From a virus: DNA of 29,984 nucleotides. Positions 16,125 through 21,920 of this stretch are shown one piece after another. The position numbers were made by a program, and so were the translations under genes. The stretch covers positions 1 through 29,984 of the IMG/VR virus record IMGVR_UViG_3300042319_000838; one strand, 5' to 3'. The notes under the pieces were generated by a model that was not told the DNA's origin, ran no database searches, and was given only the letters and a program-made list of their open reading frames with translations. Position 1 is the first letter of the stretch; every line of letters begins with the position of its first letter.

Positions 16125-16767
16125 TTTTTATGATTTTGATTCCAGTATAGTCAATTTGTTCAATTTTTGGCGATATGCCTTGCCCTTCAAAGTATTCATC
16201 AACCGCAGTTTTCGAACCTTTCCAATGCCCGTAGTCATCAACAATCAAAACTCCGCCAAAGTTCAATTTAGGGTAAAGTACCTCCATTTCTTTTTTGGTT
16301 GACGCATACCAATCCGTATCAAGCCGAAGTAGTGCTAAGTTGCTTTCGTGTATGTACTTTGCACCATTAAGGGTAACGCAAACATCGCCCTGAACAAAAA
16401 TTACGTTTACCAATGGAAAACTTGAACGGCTTATCGTTTCCCGAACCTCATCAATTGGCGAAATGCACATAACGTCTGCAAGTATGCTTTCTGCCTTTCT
16501 GCCGTTTAGGTCTTTGTCAATATCTTCAGGCGGTGTCATGCCCTGAAACGTATCGTACAAAAACACCTTTCGGTCGGTCATTTTGTGAAATGCAAGGTAT
16601 TCCATGATTCCCAAAATGTTGCCACCTTTCCAAACGCCACATTCTACGAAATCGCCCTGAATGTTGTTTGCCCTTATGTACTCAAGGGAATCGTACAAAG
16701 CACCCATTCGTTCAACGCTGGTCATGGTGAACGGCGATACTATTTCAATAAACGTGTTCTTAACCAT
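16117..16767 (-). CDS. TylF/MycF-type SAM-dependent methyltransferase
   Basis: 216 residues with the TylF signature throughout: GDFVECGVWKGGN (SAM-binding loop, residues 38-50), LYDTFQGMTPP (70-80), LLRLDTDWYASTKKEMEVLY (147-165) and GGVLIVDDYGHWKGSKTAVD (171-190). The two metal-binding Asp positions around DTD and DDYGH are present. Characterised members O-methylate sugars in macrolide or polysaccharide pathways. The target here is unknown; host glycan or phage modification are possibilities. It is tightly packed between the VRR-NUC and ParB genes with 8-bp overlaps, so it is a fixed part of the packaging operon. Confidence 0.92.
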   Translation of the reverse strand: MVKNTFIEIVSPFTMTSVERMGALYDSLEYIRANNIQGDFVECGVWKGGNILGIMEYLAFHKMTDRKVFLYDTFQGMTPPEDIDKDLNGRKAESILADVMCISPIDEVRETISRSSFPLVNVIFVQGDVCVTLNGAKYIHESNLALLRLDTDWYASTKKEMEVLYPKLNFGGVLIVDDYGHWKGSKTAVDEYFEGQGISPKIEQIDYTGIKIIKNG

Positions 16768-17104
16768 TTTGAATTGTTTGCTGAATCAAAAGTACAAATT
16801 GTTCTACGGTTCTCACAATGTGATATTCGCCCCCATGCATCAATGCCATCTTTTGCCATTCTTTTTGCCCTTCGCTTTGCGTGCCCTTGGCGGTCTTTAG
16901 TTCAATGCCGTGTAACTTGCCTTTGTAAAAAAACAAAAGGTCGGGCACGCCAGCAATTACGCCCATGCCTTTTAGTACGCCCCCGTTTCGTTTGTCAATC
17001 GCTCTGCCATTGGTATGCCAAAAATTACAATAAAGGTCGGGAAACGCAGCCCTGAAGTACTTGACGCAAGCCAATTGTATTTGATGTTCAACACTTTTCG
17101 GCAT
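16760..17104 (-). CDS. VRR-NUC nuclease
   Basis: 114 residues, a stand-alone VRR-NUC domain. Conserved elements: E6 in VEHQIQ, the GMGVIAGVPDLLFFYKGK strand with D55, GIELKTAKG with E68 and K70, and Q80 in SEGQKEW. This is the PD-(D/E)XK fold that cleaves DNA branches and flaps. Stand-alone versions are frequent in phage replication or packaging operons, where they may resolve DNA before packaging. Overlaps the upstream gene by 17 bp and the methyltransferase by 8 bp. Confidence 0.92.
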   Translation of the reverse strand: MPKSVEHQIQLACVKYFRAAFPDLYCNFWHTNGRAIDKRNGGVLKGMGVIAGVPDLLFFYKGKLHGIELKTAKGTQSEGQKEWQKMALMHGGEYHIVRTVEQFVLLIQQTIQNG

Positions 17105-17345
17105 AATGCTTTGTTAATTTTTCAAGCCGCAGCCAGTAAGGTAGGTATAGCGGGTTGCCCTTGTTGTGCTTTAAGTACGAAATGTGGGTATTCACAAAGG
17201 TACGCAAGCAATTTATCTTTTGGGAATCTATAAACGCAATGGGCTGGGCGGTGTCGAAATCGAAGCCAGCCCAAAACTCGGCAACGGTGTCGATATTCAT
17301 AGGGACAATTTGTCCCCCCGTAGGGCAACTTGAATTCATGCTCAT
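17088..17345 (-). CDS. Small hypothetical phage protein
   Basis: 85 residues, MSMNSSCPTGGQIVPMNIDT. No motif recognised; a helical C-terminus (YLPYWLRLEKLTKHYAEKC) is visible. It begins as an ATGA overlap with the preceding 76-residue gene. Its neighbour downstream is the VRR-NUC nuclease. Function unknown. Confidence 0.55.
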   Translation of the reverse strand: MSMNSSCPTGGQIVPMNIDTVAEFWAGFDFDTAQPIAFIDSQKINCLRTFVNTHISYLKHNKGNPLYLPYWLRLEKLTKHYAEKC

Positions 17346-17572
17346 AAATCCTTAAAATCTTTTTCGTTAAGGTACTCCCGTATCTGCTCGGCAAGTAGAA
17401 TCTCTTGCTCGCTTGCTGTTTTGCCGTTGAAGGGGTTGTTCCCGTACTTGGTAATATCCCTCAGCTTTTGGTAAAGGTCATGCAGTACCAAGAAATACTC
17501 CCCGCCTTTTAGGGCAAAGTTTGCCTCGGTTTCATCTTCGGGCATGTTGAATTTTAGAATTAGTTGGCTCAT
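17342..17572 (-). CDS. Conserved small phage protein interrupted upstream by a cassette array
   Basis: 76 residues, MSQLILKFNMPEDETEANFA, with a helical body (LHDLYQKLRDITKYG). Short proteins beginning with a strand and FNxPED are common in Bacteroidota phage replication regions; function not established. Its first seven codons plus their junction (17552-17572, 21 bp) are repeated at 18514-18534 on the far side of the inserted cassettes, where the copy is followed by a premature stop. The gene therefore appears to have been split at codon 7 by the insertion but keeps an intact frame because the start was duplicated. It is now preceded by cassette DNA instead of its original leader. Confidence 0.7.
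   Translation of the reverse strand: MSQLILKFNMPEDETEANFALKGGEYFLVLHDLYQKLRDITKYGNNPFNGKTASEQEILLAEQIREYLNEKDFKDL
17552..17572. repeat. 21-bp direct repeat, left copy
   Basis: Identical to 18514-18534. It encodes the start (MSQLILK) of the 76-residue gene on the minus strand. The two copies bracket 941 bp of cassette DNA and may be a target duplication or recombination core. Confidence 0.9.
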
Positions 17573-17589
17573 AGTATCTCGTTTATTTC

Positions 17590-17610
17590 GCCTATACGAT
17601 AGTTAGGTGC
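17590..17610. other. Cassette-array terminal boundary site
   Basis: On the minus strand this reads GCACCTAAC then TATCGTATAGGC. The first nine bases hold a RYYYAAC-type box and are the exact reverse complement of GTTAGGTGC at the other end of the same cassette. The remainder closely matches the boundary of the 28.7-kb cassette (28712-28732), and TAGGC can pair with GCCTA. It looks like a short or truncated attC-type end. Confidence 0.55.
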
Positions 17611-17614
17611 AATG

Positions 17615-17824
17615 CTATGAAGACACCTGTTCAGATTCAATATTATCTTCATCAGTTTCAACAAAAATGGTAACAACCGATTGTTTTGTTTTGTCCATTC
17701 CGTTTTCACTAAGTTCACCCCACGCCAATACAAAATCAGTTGATGGGTTGTTACCATTTCTAACCCTAATCTGTGCATCTGGATTGAAATCTAAAAGTTG
17801 CTTTGTTAATTCTCTTATTGTCAT
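17615..17824 (-). CDS. Cassette gene: MTIREL small protein
   Basis: 69 residues from ATG 17824 (MTIRELTKQLLDFNPDAQIR). The N-terminal pattern MTIREL...LDFNPDAQIRV, followed by FVLAWGEL and an acidic tail, is a short domain widespread in phages and bacteria with no agreed function. The start is 26 bp after the GTTAGGTGC box of attC-like site A; an extended frame begins with TTG inside that site but is unlikely. It ends TAG 4 bp before the downstream boundary box. It is the last cassette of the array in reading direction. Confidence 0.7.
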   Translation of the reverse strand: MTIRELTKQLLDFNPDAQIRVRNGNNPSTDFVLAWGELSENGMDKTKQSVVTIFVETDEDNIESEQVSS

Positions 17825-17849
17825 CTTTTTAAAATTTGTGAAAAGCACT

Positions 17850-17985
17850 GCACCTAACAAGGTATTGCCAAAAGCAGGGCATTCTCGGTTAATTAATCAT
17901 TTGTACTTCTATTGGGCATTTGTGCAAGGTTGAAACATTTGTCTTTCAAATCCCTGCCTTCGGCAATACCCGAACCGTTATGTGC
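17850..17985. other. attC-like recombination site A
   Basis: Imperfect inverted repeat of 136 bp. Outer boxes are GCACCTAAC (17850-17858) and GTTATGTGC (17977-17985), resembling integron RYYYAAC and GTTRRRY cores. Inner arms GGTATTGCC (17861-17869) and GGCAATACC (17962-17970) pair perfectly, extended by AAAGCAGGG/CCCTGCC. Unequal spacers (2 and 6 bases) would leave unpaired bases in a folded single strand, as integron integrases need. The right box deviates from GTTRRRY in one position. No integrase is present in the window. Confidence 0.7.
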
Positions 17986-18192
17986 AAGGCTGCTCGACAC
18001 GTTCCAATTCAAAACGCACTTGTTTGAACCATTGGTAAATATGGCTTGGTACTTCTATATGGTCAAGCATTTCGTCTAACCCTATAATTGCACAACCTCT
18101 GGCAATTTCAAAGTCCATTCCGCCAAAATCTTTTAACATTGCAAGTGCCTGATATTTAGCAATCAGTTCAAGTGCCTTTTTTTTTCTGTCAT
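17978..18192 (-). CDS. Cassette gene needing -1 frameshift at an A9 run
   Basis: ATG 18192 begins MTEKK and then runs into a stop four codons later in frame 0. A -1 slip on the A9 run (18185-18177; 0-frame A AAA AAA followed by G) restores 71 residues: MTEKKKALELIAKYQALAML, then FEIARGCAIIGLDEMLDHIE and a C-terminal QWFKQVRFELERVEQPCT. The restored product has the same layout as the 73-residue protein starting at 8051, so the shifted reading is biologically meaningful. Explanations are programmed frameshifting or polymerase slippage, phase variation, decay, or a homopolymer sequencing error. The stop TAA lies inside the ACATAAC box of attC-like site A. An internal ATG would give a shorter product without slippage. 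Confidence 0.6.
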
Positions 18193-18231
18193 TTCGTTTT
18201 TAAATTAAATTTAGTGCTGATAAACCGCCCA

Positions 18232-18317
18232 GCACATAACAGCGGTTTGTGGTCATTAGCCCGACCACACAAGGCTTTGCTTCGCTAACGAACCACAAGC
18301 CGCAAAACGTTATAAGC
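18232..18317. other. attC-like recombination site B
   Basis: Imperfect inverted repeat of 86 bp with outer boxes GCACATAAC (18232-18240) and GTTATAAGC (18309-18317). Inner arms GCGGTTTGTGGT (18242-18253) and ACCACAAGCCGC (18292-18303) pair with one G-T wobble, and TTAGC/GCTAA extend the stem. Length and bulged layout fit integron attC sites. Its left box is the exact reverse complement of the right box of site A, across the intervening cassette. Confidence 0.75.
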
Positions 18318-18325
18318 AATAAAAA

Positions 18326-18505
18326 TTACTGCTTTTTGCTATTAAATTTACTTTCAAGTGATATGGCTATTAACAATATCGTCATCACAGTAAAGTTATC
18401 TGGTTGCTTACCTTGTGTCCATTCATAGAATGTTTTTGTAAATAGTAATAGCCATATCACTATTCCGATTAACGTCCATATTGATTTTAAAAGTTCTTTG
18501 TTCAT
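18326..18505 (-). CDS. Cassette gene: 59-residue two-helix membrane protein
   Basis: ATG 18505 to TAA 18326, 59 residues: MNKELLKSIWTLIGIVIWLL, then a short loop and a second hydrophobic segment FTVMTILLIAISL, ending in a basic tail. Two membrane helices are predicted with both ends probably cytoplasmic. Its start codon overlaps the stop of the duplicated MSQLILKIKI remnant as ATGA, so translation could be coupled to that hijacked phage start. It is the first gene of the inserted array and lacks an upstream recombination box. Function unknown; small membrane proteins of this size can be toxins, holin-like or exclusion proteins, but nothing here proves it. Confidence 0.6.
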   Translation of the reverse strand: MNKELLKSIWTLIGIVIWLLLFTKTFYEWTQGKQPDNFTVMTILLIAISLESKFNSKKQ

Positions 18506-18534
18506 ATTTTTATTTTTAGAATTAGTTGGCTCAT
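18502..18534 (-). pseudogene. Remnant start of the MSQLILK gene, now a 10-codon leader
   Basis: ATG 18534 reads MSQLILKIKI and stops. The first seven codons match the intact 76-residue gene at 17572 exactly over 21 bp (18514-18534); the divergence begins where the cassette array starts. The stop TGA overlaps the ATG of the 59-residue membrane gene. The remnant therefore keeps the original phage leader and start site and may act as a translational leader for the cassette. Confidence 0.7.
18514..18534. repeat. 21-bp direct repeat, right copy
   Basis: Identical to 17552-17572; see that entry. This copy adjoins the presumably original upstream DNA, including the 17-bp promoter-like motif at 18552-18568. 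Confidence 0.9.
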
Positions 18535-18551
18535 GCTTGCATCATTTTTGC

Positions 18552-18568
18552 GTCATTAAAGGTACAAA
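18552..18568 (-). promoter_or_regulatory. TTTGTACCTTTAATGAC motif
   Basis: Same as the motif at 13913-13929 except for one base. It contains TACCTTTA, one change from TAnnTTTG, and lies 17 bp before the remnant ATG at 18534. Probable original promoter of the MSQLILK gene, and now of the cassette array. No clear -33 box. Confidence 0.35.
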
Positions 18569-18593
18569 ATATGGTTAATGAATGGTTTATTGG

Positions 18594-19364
18594 TCATGGC
18601 TTTACCGAATTGCCCCAAAACGCTTTGCGAAGTTCATCGGCTTTGCTGGGCGGTGCATCAACTACCTTGTTGGCAATGATGCCCAACTTTTCGTATATGC
18701 TTTCACGAAGATGCTCAGGGCATGGTATCGATGGTAATTCGGCATCGGCTGGCAGTTGGGTTTGCGGCCATTGGGCAAAAGGCAAAATATCGAAAACGCC
18801 TCGGTTGTCATCCCCGGGCATGATGATGGTTTCCCATTTTTTAAGGCGTGAAGTTAACCGTGCATCGGGCTGCCCGTCCGTCCCGAACCTTGCCAAAATT
18901 TGGGACAAGGTGTTGTTTGAAATTATGCCTGTCAGGTGGTTGCTTTCCATTCGGCTTTCGATAATATCGTAAAGAATGGTATTCGCCCTGCCGTATGCAC
19001 CAACCGCTTCGTCGCTGCCCACGTCATCAAGAATTAAAGCCGTGTACCGCGTCTTTTGAATAAACGCCAAGATGAATTCATCAGGGTTTTTCATAGCCGC
19101 ATACTCCCGAAACAAGTGCCGCATATTGTAGTAAACGAATTTCTTATCGGGCTGGGCGGCCAAGAACAATTTTGTGTATATCGTTTTACCTGTCCCAGTA
19201 TCGCCCGTTAAAAAGAACGGTGTGCCATTTTGAAAGGCGGTGCAAAGCTGCCGAACTGCGGCGGCACGTTCTTTTGTTAGCCGCATTTTATCGGGGCTGA
19301 ATACCACGTTTGCAAGTTCAATTGCACGGCGATCAAGTGTTGTTTCGTGTAATGTTAGTTTCAT
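18594..19364 (-). CDS. DnaC-like AAA+ helicase loader
   Basis: 256 residues. Walker A GDTGTGKT at 54-61, Walker B TALILDDVGSD with D113-D114, sensor-1 IISNNT at 148-152, and an arginine-finger region ARLTSRLKKW at 168-177. This is the DnaC/DnaI pattern: an ATPase that loads the replicative helicase at an origin. It is encoded directly downstream of the winged-helix initiator, as in many phage replication modules. No replicative helicase gene is visible in the window, so it probably recruits the host DnaB. Confidence 0.88.
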   Translation of the reverse strand: MKLTLHETTLDRRAIELANVVFSPDKMRLTKERAAAVRQLCTAFQNGTPFFLTGDTGTGKTIYTKLFLAAQPDKKFVYYNMRHLFREYAAMKNPDEFILAFIQKTRYTALILDDVGSDEAVGAYGRANTILYDIIESRMESNHLTGIISNNTLSQILARFGTDGQPDARLTSRLKKWETIIMPGDDNRGVFDILPFAQWPQTQLPADAELPSIPCPEHLRESIYEKLGIIANKVVDAPPSKADELRKAFWGNSVKP

Positions 19365-19407
19365 AGCGGTAAAGTAAAATTAAGGTTTTTGTGTGTTAGG
19401 TTGCTGC

Positions 19408-20220
19408 TTAAAATTGTGTTACGCCTTCGCTTCGGTTTTCAAGTTTCTTAAGCCGCTCGGCACTCGCCTTGGCTGCGGCTATGGTTGCTGGGTCAAGCCA
19501 AGGCTTACCAGCTGGCAGGCTTGTTGATGTGCCTTTGCTTTGCTTATCTTTTCGGCCGTATAGCTGTGCCCAACCTTTGTCGGCTGCGGCCATTATCGCT
19601 GCATACATTTCGCTTTTGTTATGCCCTTGTATTTCGGCCTTTGAAATTTGCATGGACTTTTCGGTAATTACCTTTTTCTTTTGAAGCCATGTTTTCGTTA
19701 CGCTACGCAAGTCGGCATCGGTTTTGAATTCGCCCAGTAAGTCATCAATAAAGTTTTCACGTGTGTACACACTCTCTTTATTACCTTCTTTAATTGTTTC
19801 TTTATTACCTTCTTTATTATATATGCCCTGTGATGTGCCCTGTGATGTGCCCTGTGATGTGCCCTGTGTTATGCCCTTTGATGTGCCCTTTGTTTGCCCT
19901 TTGGCTATTTCTAAACCTTGGTAACTGCCCCAATTCACAAGGGTTACAAGCGAAAATTTACCGTGCCCTTTCCAAACGATTTCGCCGCTTTCTTGTAGCA
20001 CGTCTATTGCCCTTCTAACTTGCTTCTTTGTAAGCCCTGATTGGTCGGCAAATCTTTCATAACTGGTAACAAATTGCCCAGCCTGAATGGTAAGTTTGCC
20101 AAACTTTGACTGCATAAAATTTGCCGAAAGTAGACAATGAATAAAGGCAGATTTTACGGGCAAATCATGATACCATGCCCAATCTTTTATTTTTCTGTGA
20201 AGCTGAATGTATCCGCACAT
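19408..20220 (-). CDS. Winged-helix replication initiator-like protein
   Basis: 270 residues from ATG 20220 (MCGYIQLHRKIKDWAWYHDL); a longer frame upstream lacks any conserved sequence and crosses an attenuator-like hairpin. Residues 20-100 are a replisome-organiser winged helix (SYERFADQSGLTKKQVRRAI, then GEIVWKGHGKFSLVTLVNWG). Residues 108-150 are a low-complexity linker of QGTS and KEGNKE repeats. The C-terminal 110 residues are charged and helical with VTKTWLQKKKVI. It probably binds the phage origin, which in such phages often lies inside the gene itself, and hands over to the helicase loader downstream. Confidence 0.78.
   Translation of the reverse strand: MCGYIQLHRKIKDWAWYHDLPVKSAFIHCLLSANFMQSKFGKLTIQAGQFVTSYERFADQSGLTKKQVRRAIDVLQESGEIVWKGHGKFSLVTLVNWGSYQGLEIAKGQTKGTSKGITQGTSQGTSQGTSQGIYNKEGNKETIKEGNKESVYTRENFIDDLLGEFKTDADLRSVTKTWLQKKKVITEKSMQISKAEIQGHNKSEMYAAIMAAADKGWAQLYGRKDKQSKGTSTSLPAGKPWLDPATIAAAKASAERLKKLENRSEGVTQF
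19775..19815. repeat. 24-bp period repeat coding for KEGNKE
   Basis: The 17-mer ctttattaccttcttta occurs at 19775-19791 and 19799-19815. It encodes the NKEGNKE and IKEGNKE linker repeats of the initiator. Confidence 0.8.
19823..19890. repeat. 12-bp tandem repeat (QGTS linker), possible origin
   Basis: About four near-exact copies of gatgtgccctgt followed by degenerate copies, encoding QGTS/KGTS. In-gene iterons are typical of phage origins inside initiator genes, but the repeat may equally be a simple protein linker. Confidence 0.6.
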
Positions 20221-20229
20221 AATCGTAAT

Positions 20230-20252
20230 AAAAAAGCCACCTGTTGGGGGGC
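20230..20252 (-). terminator. Terminator-like hairpin just before the initiator start
   Basis: On the minus strand GCCCCCC...GGTGGC (20252-20236, 5-base loop, one mismatch) is followed by TTTTTT and lies 10 bp before the ATG at 20220. With a candidate promoter at 20362-20369 the leader would be about 140 nt. This could be an attenuator controlling initiator synthesis. Confidence 0.4.
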
Positions 20253-20361
20253 GGTAAAAACGGGTAAGAATTGGCTGAGCTGCCTCCGATTTCACGCTAC
20301 CCCCGAACAAACGGCTGGGTTAAATTTAATTGATTTGCTCAATTAGCTTCTTACTGCTTCG

Positions 20362-20369
20362 CAAATATA
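20362..20369 (-). promoter_or_regulatory. TATATTTG -7 element upstream of the initiator
   Basis: TATATTTG on the minus strand matches TAnnTTTG exactly, 4 bp past the stop of the HNH gene in the transcription direction. A -33 TTTG is not obvious. It would give a long leader for the initiator gene. Confidence 0.35.
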
Positions 20370-20373
20370 CAAA

Positions 20374-21036
20374 TTAAAATCCATTTGTTTTGTGATGTTT
20401 CCTGTGGCATAAAGAACAAAGGGTTGTTCCGTTATCAACATTTAACCTCAATTCAGGGTATCTGCTGTATGGTTTAATGTGGTGTGCGTGTAAGTCATTT
20501 GCATCTCCACAATTTGTACACTTGCCGTCCCTTTCCTTCACCATAGCAGCCCAAGCCTGACTTAAAAAACCACTTTTTCTTTTGCTTACTTTTGGGACTA
20601 AAGCCTTTTTATAAATTTGCTTTAATGCTACAAACCTTTTAATTCTATAATATGATTCATACCATTCTGGGGGGTTTATAAAATTTTCAATTTCATTAAC
20701 AATGTAGTTTAACATTGAAGATGAACACCTCGTGTTTAAACGGCCTTCAAGTGCAAGAATTTTTGTACCAAGGTCATCTGGTTCACAATAAACATAATGA
20801 CCCAATTCTCCATAATCTCCGTCTTCAAATTCATCATTATAAACAACCTTAAGACCAAGTTCCTCGGCCAATTCATCTAAGCAAATCCAATGATAGTTGT
20901 CAACAGTTATTTCATTTGCATATTTTTTAATAACTGCAAAAGCAATTAGCTCATCGGAACACAAATAATTGGTTATGGTAATAACCCAACCTTGATATTC
21001 GTATTTTTCAAAAACAGTAGGTTCAAATATTGGCAT
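20374..21036 (-). CDS. HNH endonuclease-domain protein
   Basis: 220 residues. Residues 165-217 are an HNH domain: KERDGKCTNCGDANDLHAHH with Zn ligands C173/C176 and catalytic H185-H186, N199 or N202 region, CSLCHRKHH with C207/C210 and a final His pair. The N-terminal 160 residues are acidic and unrecognised. The DNA is more AT-rich than the neighbours, consistent with acquisition as a moron or homing-type gene, though it does not interrupt another gene. It cleaves DNA with one metal ion; a role in packaging is less likely because it lies far from the terminase genes. Confidence 0.85.
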   Translation of the reverse strand: MPIFEPTVFEKYEYQGWVITITNYLCSDELIAFAVIKKYANEITVDNYHWICLDELAEELGLKVVYNDEFEDGDYGELGHYVYCEPDDLGTKILALEGRLNTRCSSSMLNYIVNEIENFINPPEWYESYYRIKRFVALKQIYKKALVPKVSKRKSGFLSQAWAAMVKERDGKCTNCGDANDLHAHHIKPYSRYPELRLNVDNGTTLCSLCHRKHHKTNGF

Positions 21037-21057
21037 TTGCTTGTTGTTAAATAGTTA

Positions 21058-21576
21058 TCACATCAATGGTGCTAAAAATTCAGCCATTACATGAATGCCG
21101 CTGCGTGAAGTTTTAATGTACTCGTAGCCCTCTTTGAAAGAAAGCGTATTGGCGATGTTCACAATTTCGTGCAAGAAGCCGTCCATTGCGAATAGCGGTT
21201 CATCGTGTTGGTATTCTACACTCCAGCCCGATTCATCGTTGTAAATGAAAAGCAGCGTGCTGGGGCTTTCAAATTGCCAGCTAATCACAAAGTCATTGTC
21301 ATCGTTCAGGTATCGGTTCAAGTAGTAAAAATACGTGTTGCCACCTTCAATGCTATCAAGGTACGGTTGGTTTGATATGCTTGCTTTGGTTGGCCGCACA
21401 TTGTCCTTGTCAGGGTTCGTTAAATGCAGCATAAGGTCAAAGTCAATGCCAACCACAGCTATGTTTGCTCTGCGGCGTAGGTCGGTTTCTTCAACGGTCA
21501 TTTCGTTCGTGCATTCGCCGTAAAAAGCAAAGCATTCATCTTGAAAGCGGTAGCCTAATGTGAAGAAGTGTTTCAT
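21058..21576 (-). CDS. Hypothetical phage protein
   Basis: 172 residues, MKHFFTLGYRFQDECFAFYG. Rich in aromatic and acidic residues with strands (NTYFYYLNRYLNDDNDFVIS, SPSTLLFIYNDESGWSVEYQ). No membrane segment or motif. Second gene of the operon headed by the 21.9-kb promoter module. No family recognised. Confidence 0.6.
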   Translation of the reverse strand: MKHFFTLGYRFQDECFAFYGECTNEMTVEETDLRRRANIAVVGIDFDLMLHLTNPDKDNVRPTKASISNQPYLDSIEGGNTYFYYLNRYLNDDNDFVISWQFESPSTLLFIYNDESGWSVEYQHDEPLFAMDGFLHEIVNIANTLSFKEGYEYIKTSRSGIHVMAEFLAPLM

Positions 21577-21595
21577 GGTGTTTGTGTTTTAAGGG

Positions 21596-21826
21596 TTAAA
21601 TGTTAGTAGGCTGCGACCAGTCAATGCGGTAGATTGCGTTCTTGTGTTCTACTACCTCGAAGCCGTTTATTTTTAGCCTTTGAATGTCTTCATTGGCAAT
21701 CGGGCCTTTTACCCAGCAGTACATTTCGCCTTGCTTAGCCTTGTTAATGCAGGCGGCTTCGATTTCGGCCATTAAAATTCTTGGCTTGATGTTTGCCAAG
21801 TTGTGAAGGTGGTTTGCGTAAATCAT
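21596..21826 (-). CDS. Small hypothetical phage protein, first gene of the 21.9-kb operon
   Basis: 76 residues, MIYANHLHNLANIKPRILMA. Contains IEAACINKAKQGEMYCWVKG and a Trp-containing C-terminus. No known domain. It is the first gene after one of two near-identical promoter modules, followed by the 172-residue and HNH genes. Function unknown. Confidence 0.6.
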   Translation of the reverse strand: MIYANHLHNLANIKPRILMAEIEAACINKAKQGEMYCWVKGPIANEDIQRLKINGFEVVEHKNAIYRIDWSQPTNI

Positions 21827-21848
21827 GGTTTTGTGTATTAGTGTACTG

Positions 21849-21902
21849 CAATAGTAAAAAGAATATCAATACGAAAATTTGCTTTAACACTTTTTAACAC
21901 TT
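21849..21902 (-). promoter_or_regulatory. Promoter module P2 with 10-bp tandem operator
   Basis: Minus strand: AAGTGTTAAAAAGTGTTAA (21902-21884, two AAGTGTTAA units 10 bp apart), then TTTCGTATTG (21876-21867), then TTACTATTG (21857-21849). The same three elements recur at 25466-25520 with equal spacing between the last two. TACTATTG is one change from TAnnTTTG. The gene starts 23 bp downstream. The tandem units, one helical turn apart, look like an activator or repressor site. Confidence 0.65.
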
Positions 21903-21920
21903 GGCGGCATTTGGCGGCAT

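Noticed and set aside
17850-17985. attC-like site A as an ordinary transcription terminator
   Set aside because: The arms are separated by more than 90 bases and no T tract follows on either strand.
17573-18513. Array as an insertion sequence or transposon
   Set aside because: No transposase or terminal inverted repeats for the whole segment were found; the genes are three unrelated small frames separated by attC-like sites.
19823-19890. 12-bp repeats as a CRISPR array
   Set aside because: The units are contiguous, without spacers, and in frame inside the initiator gene.
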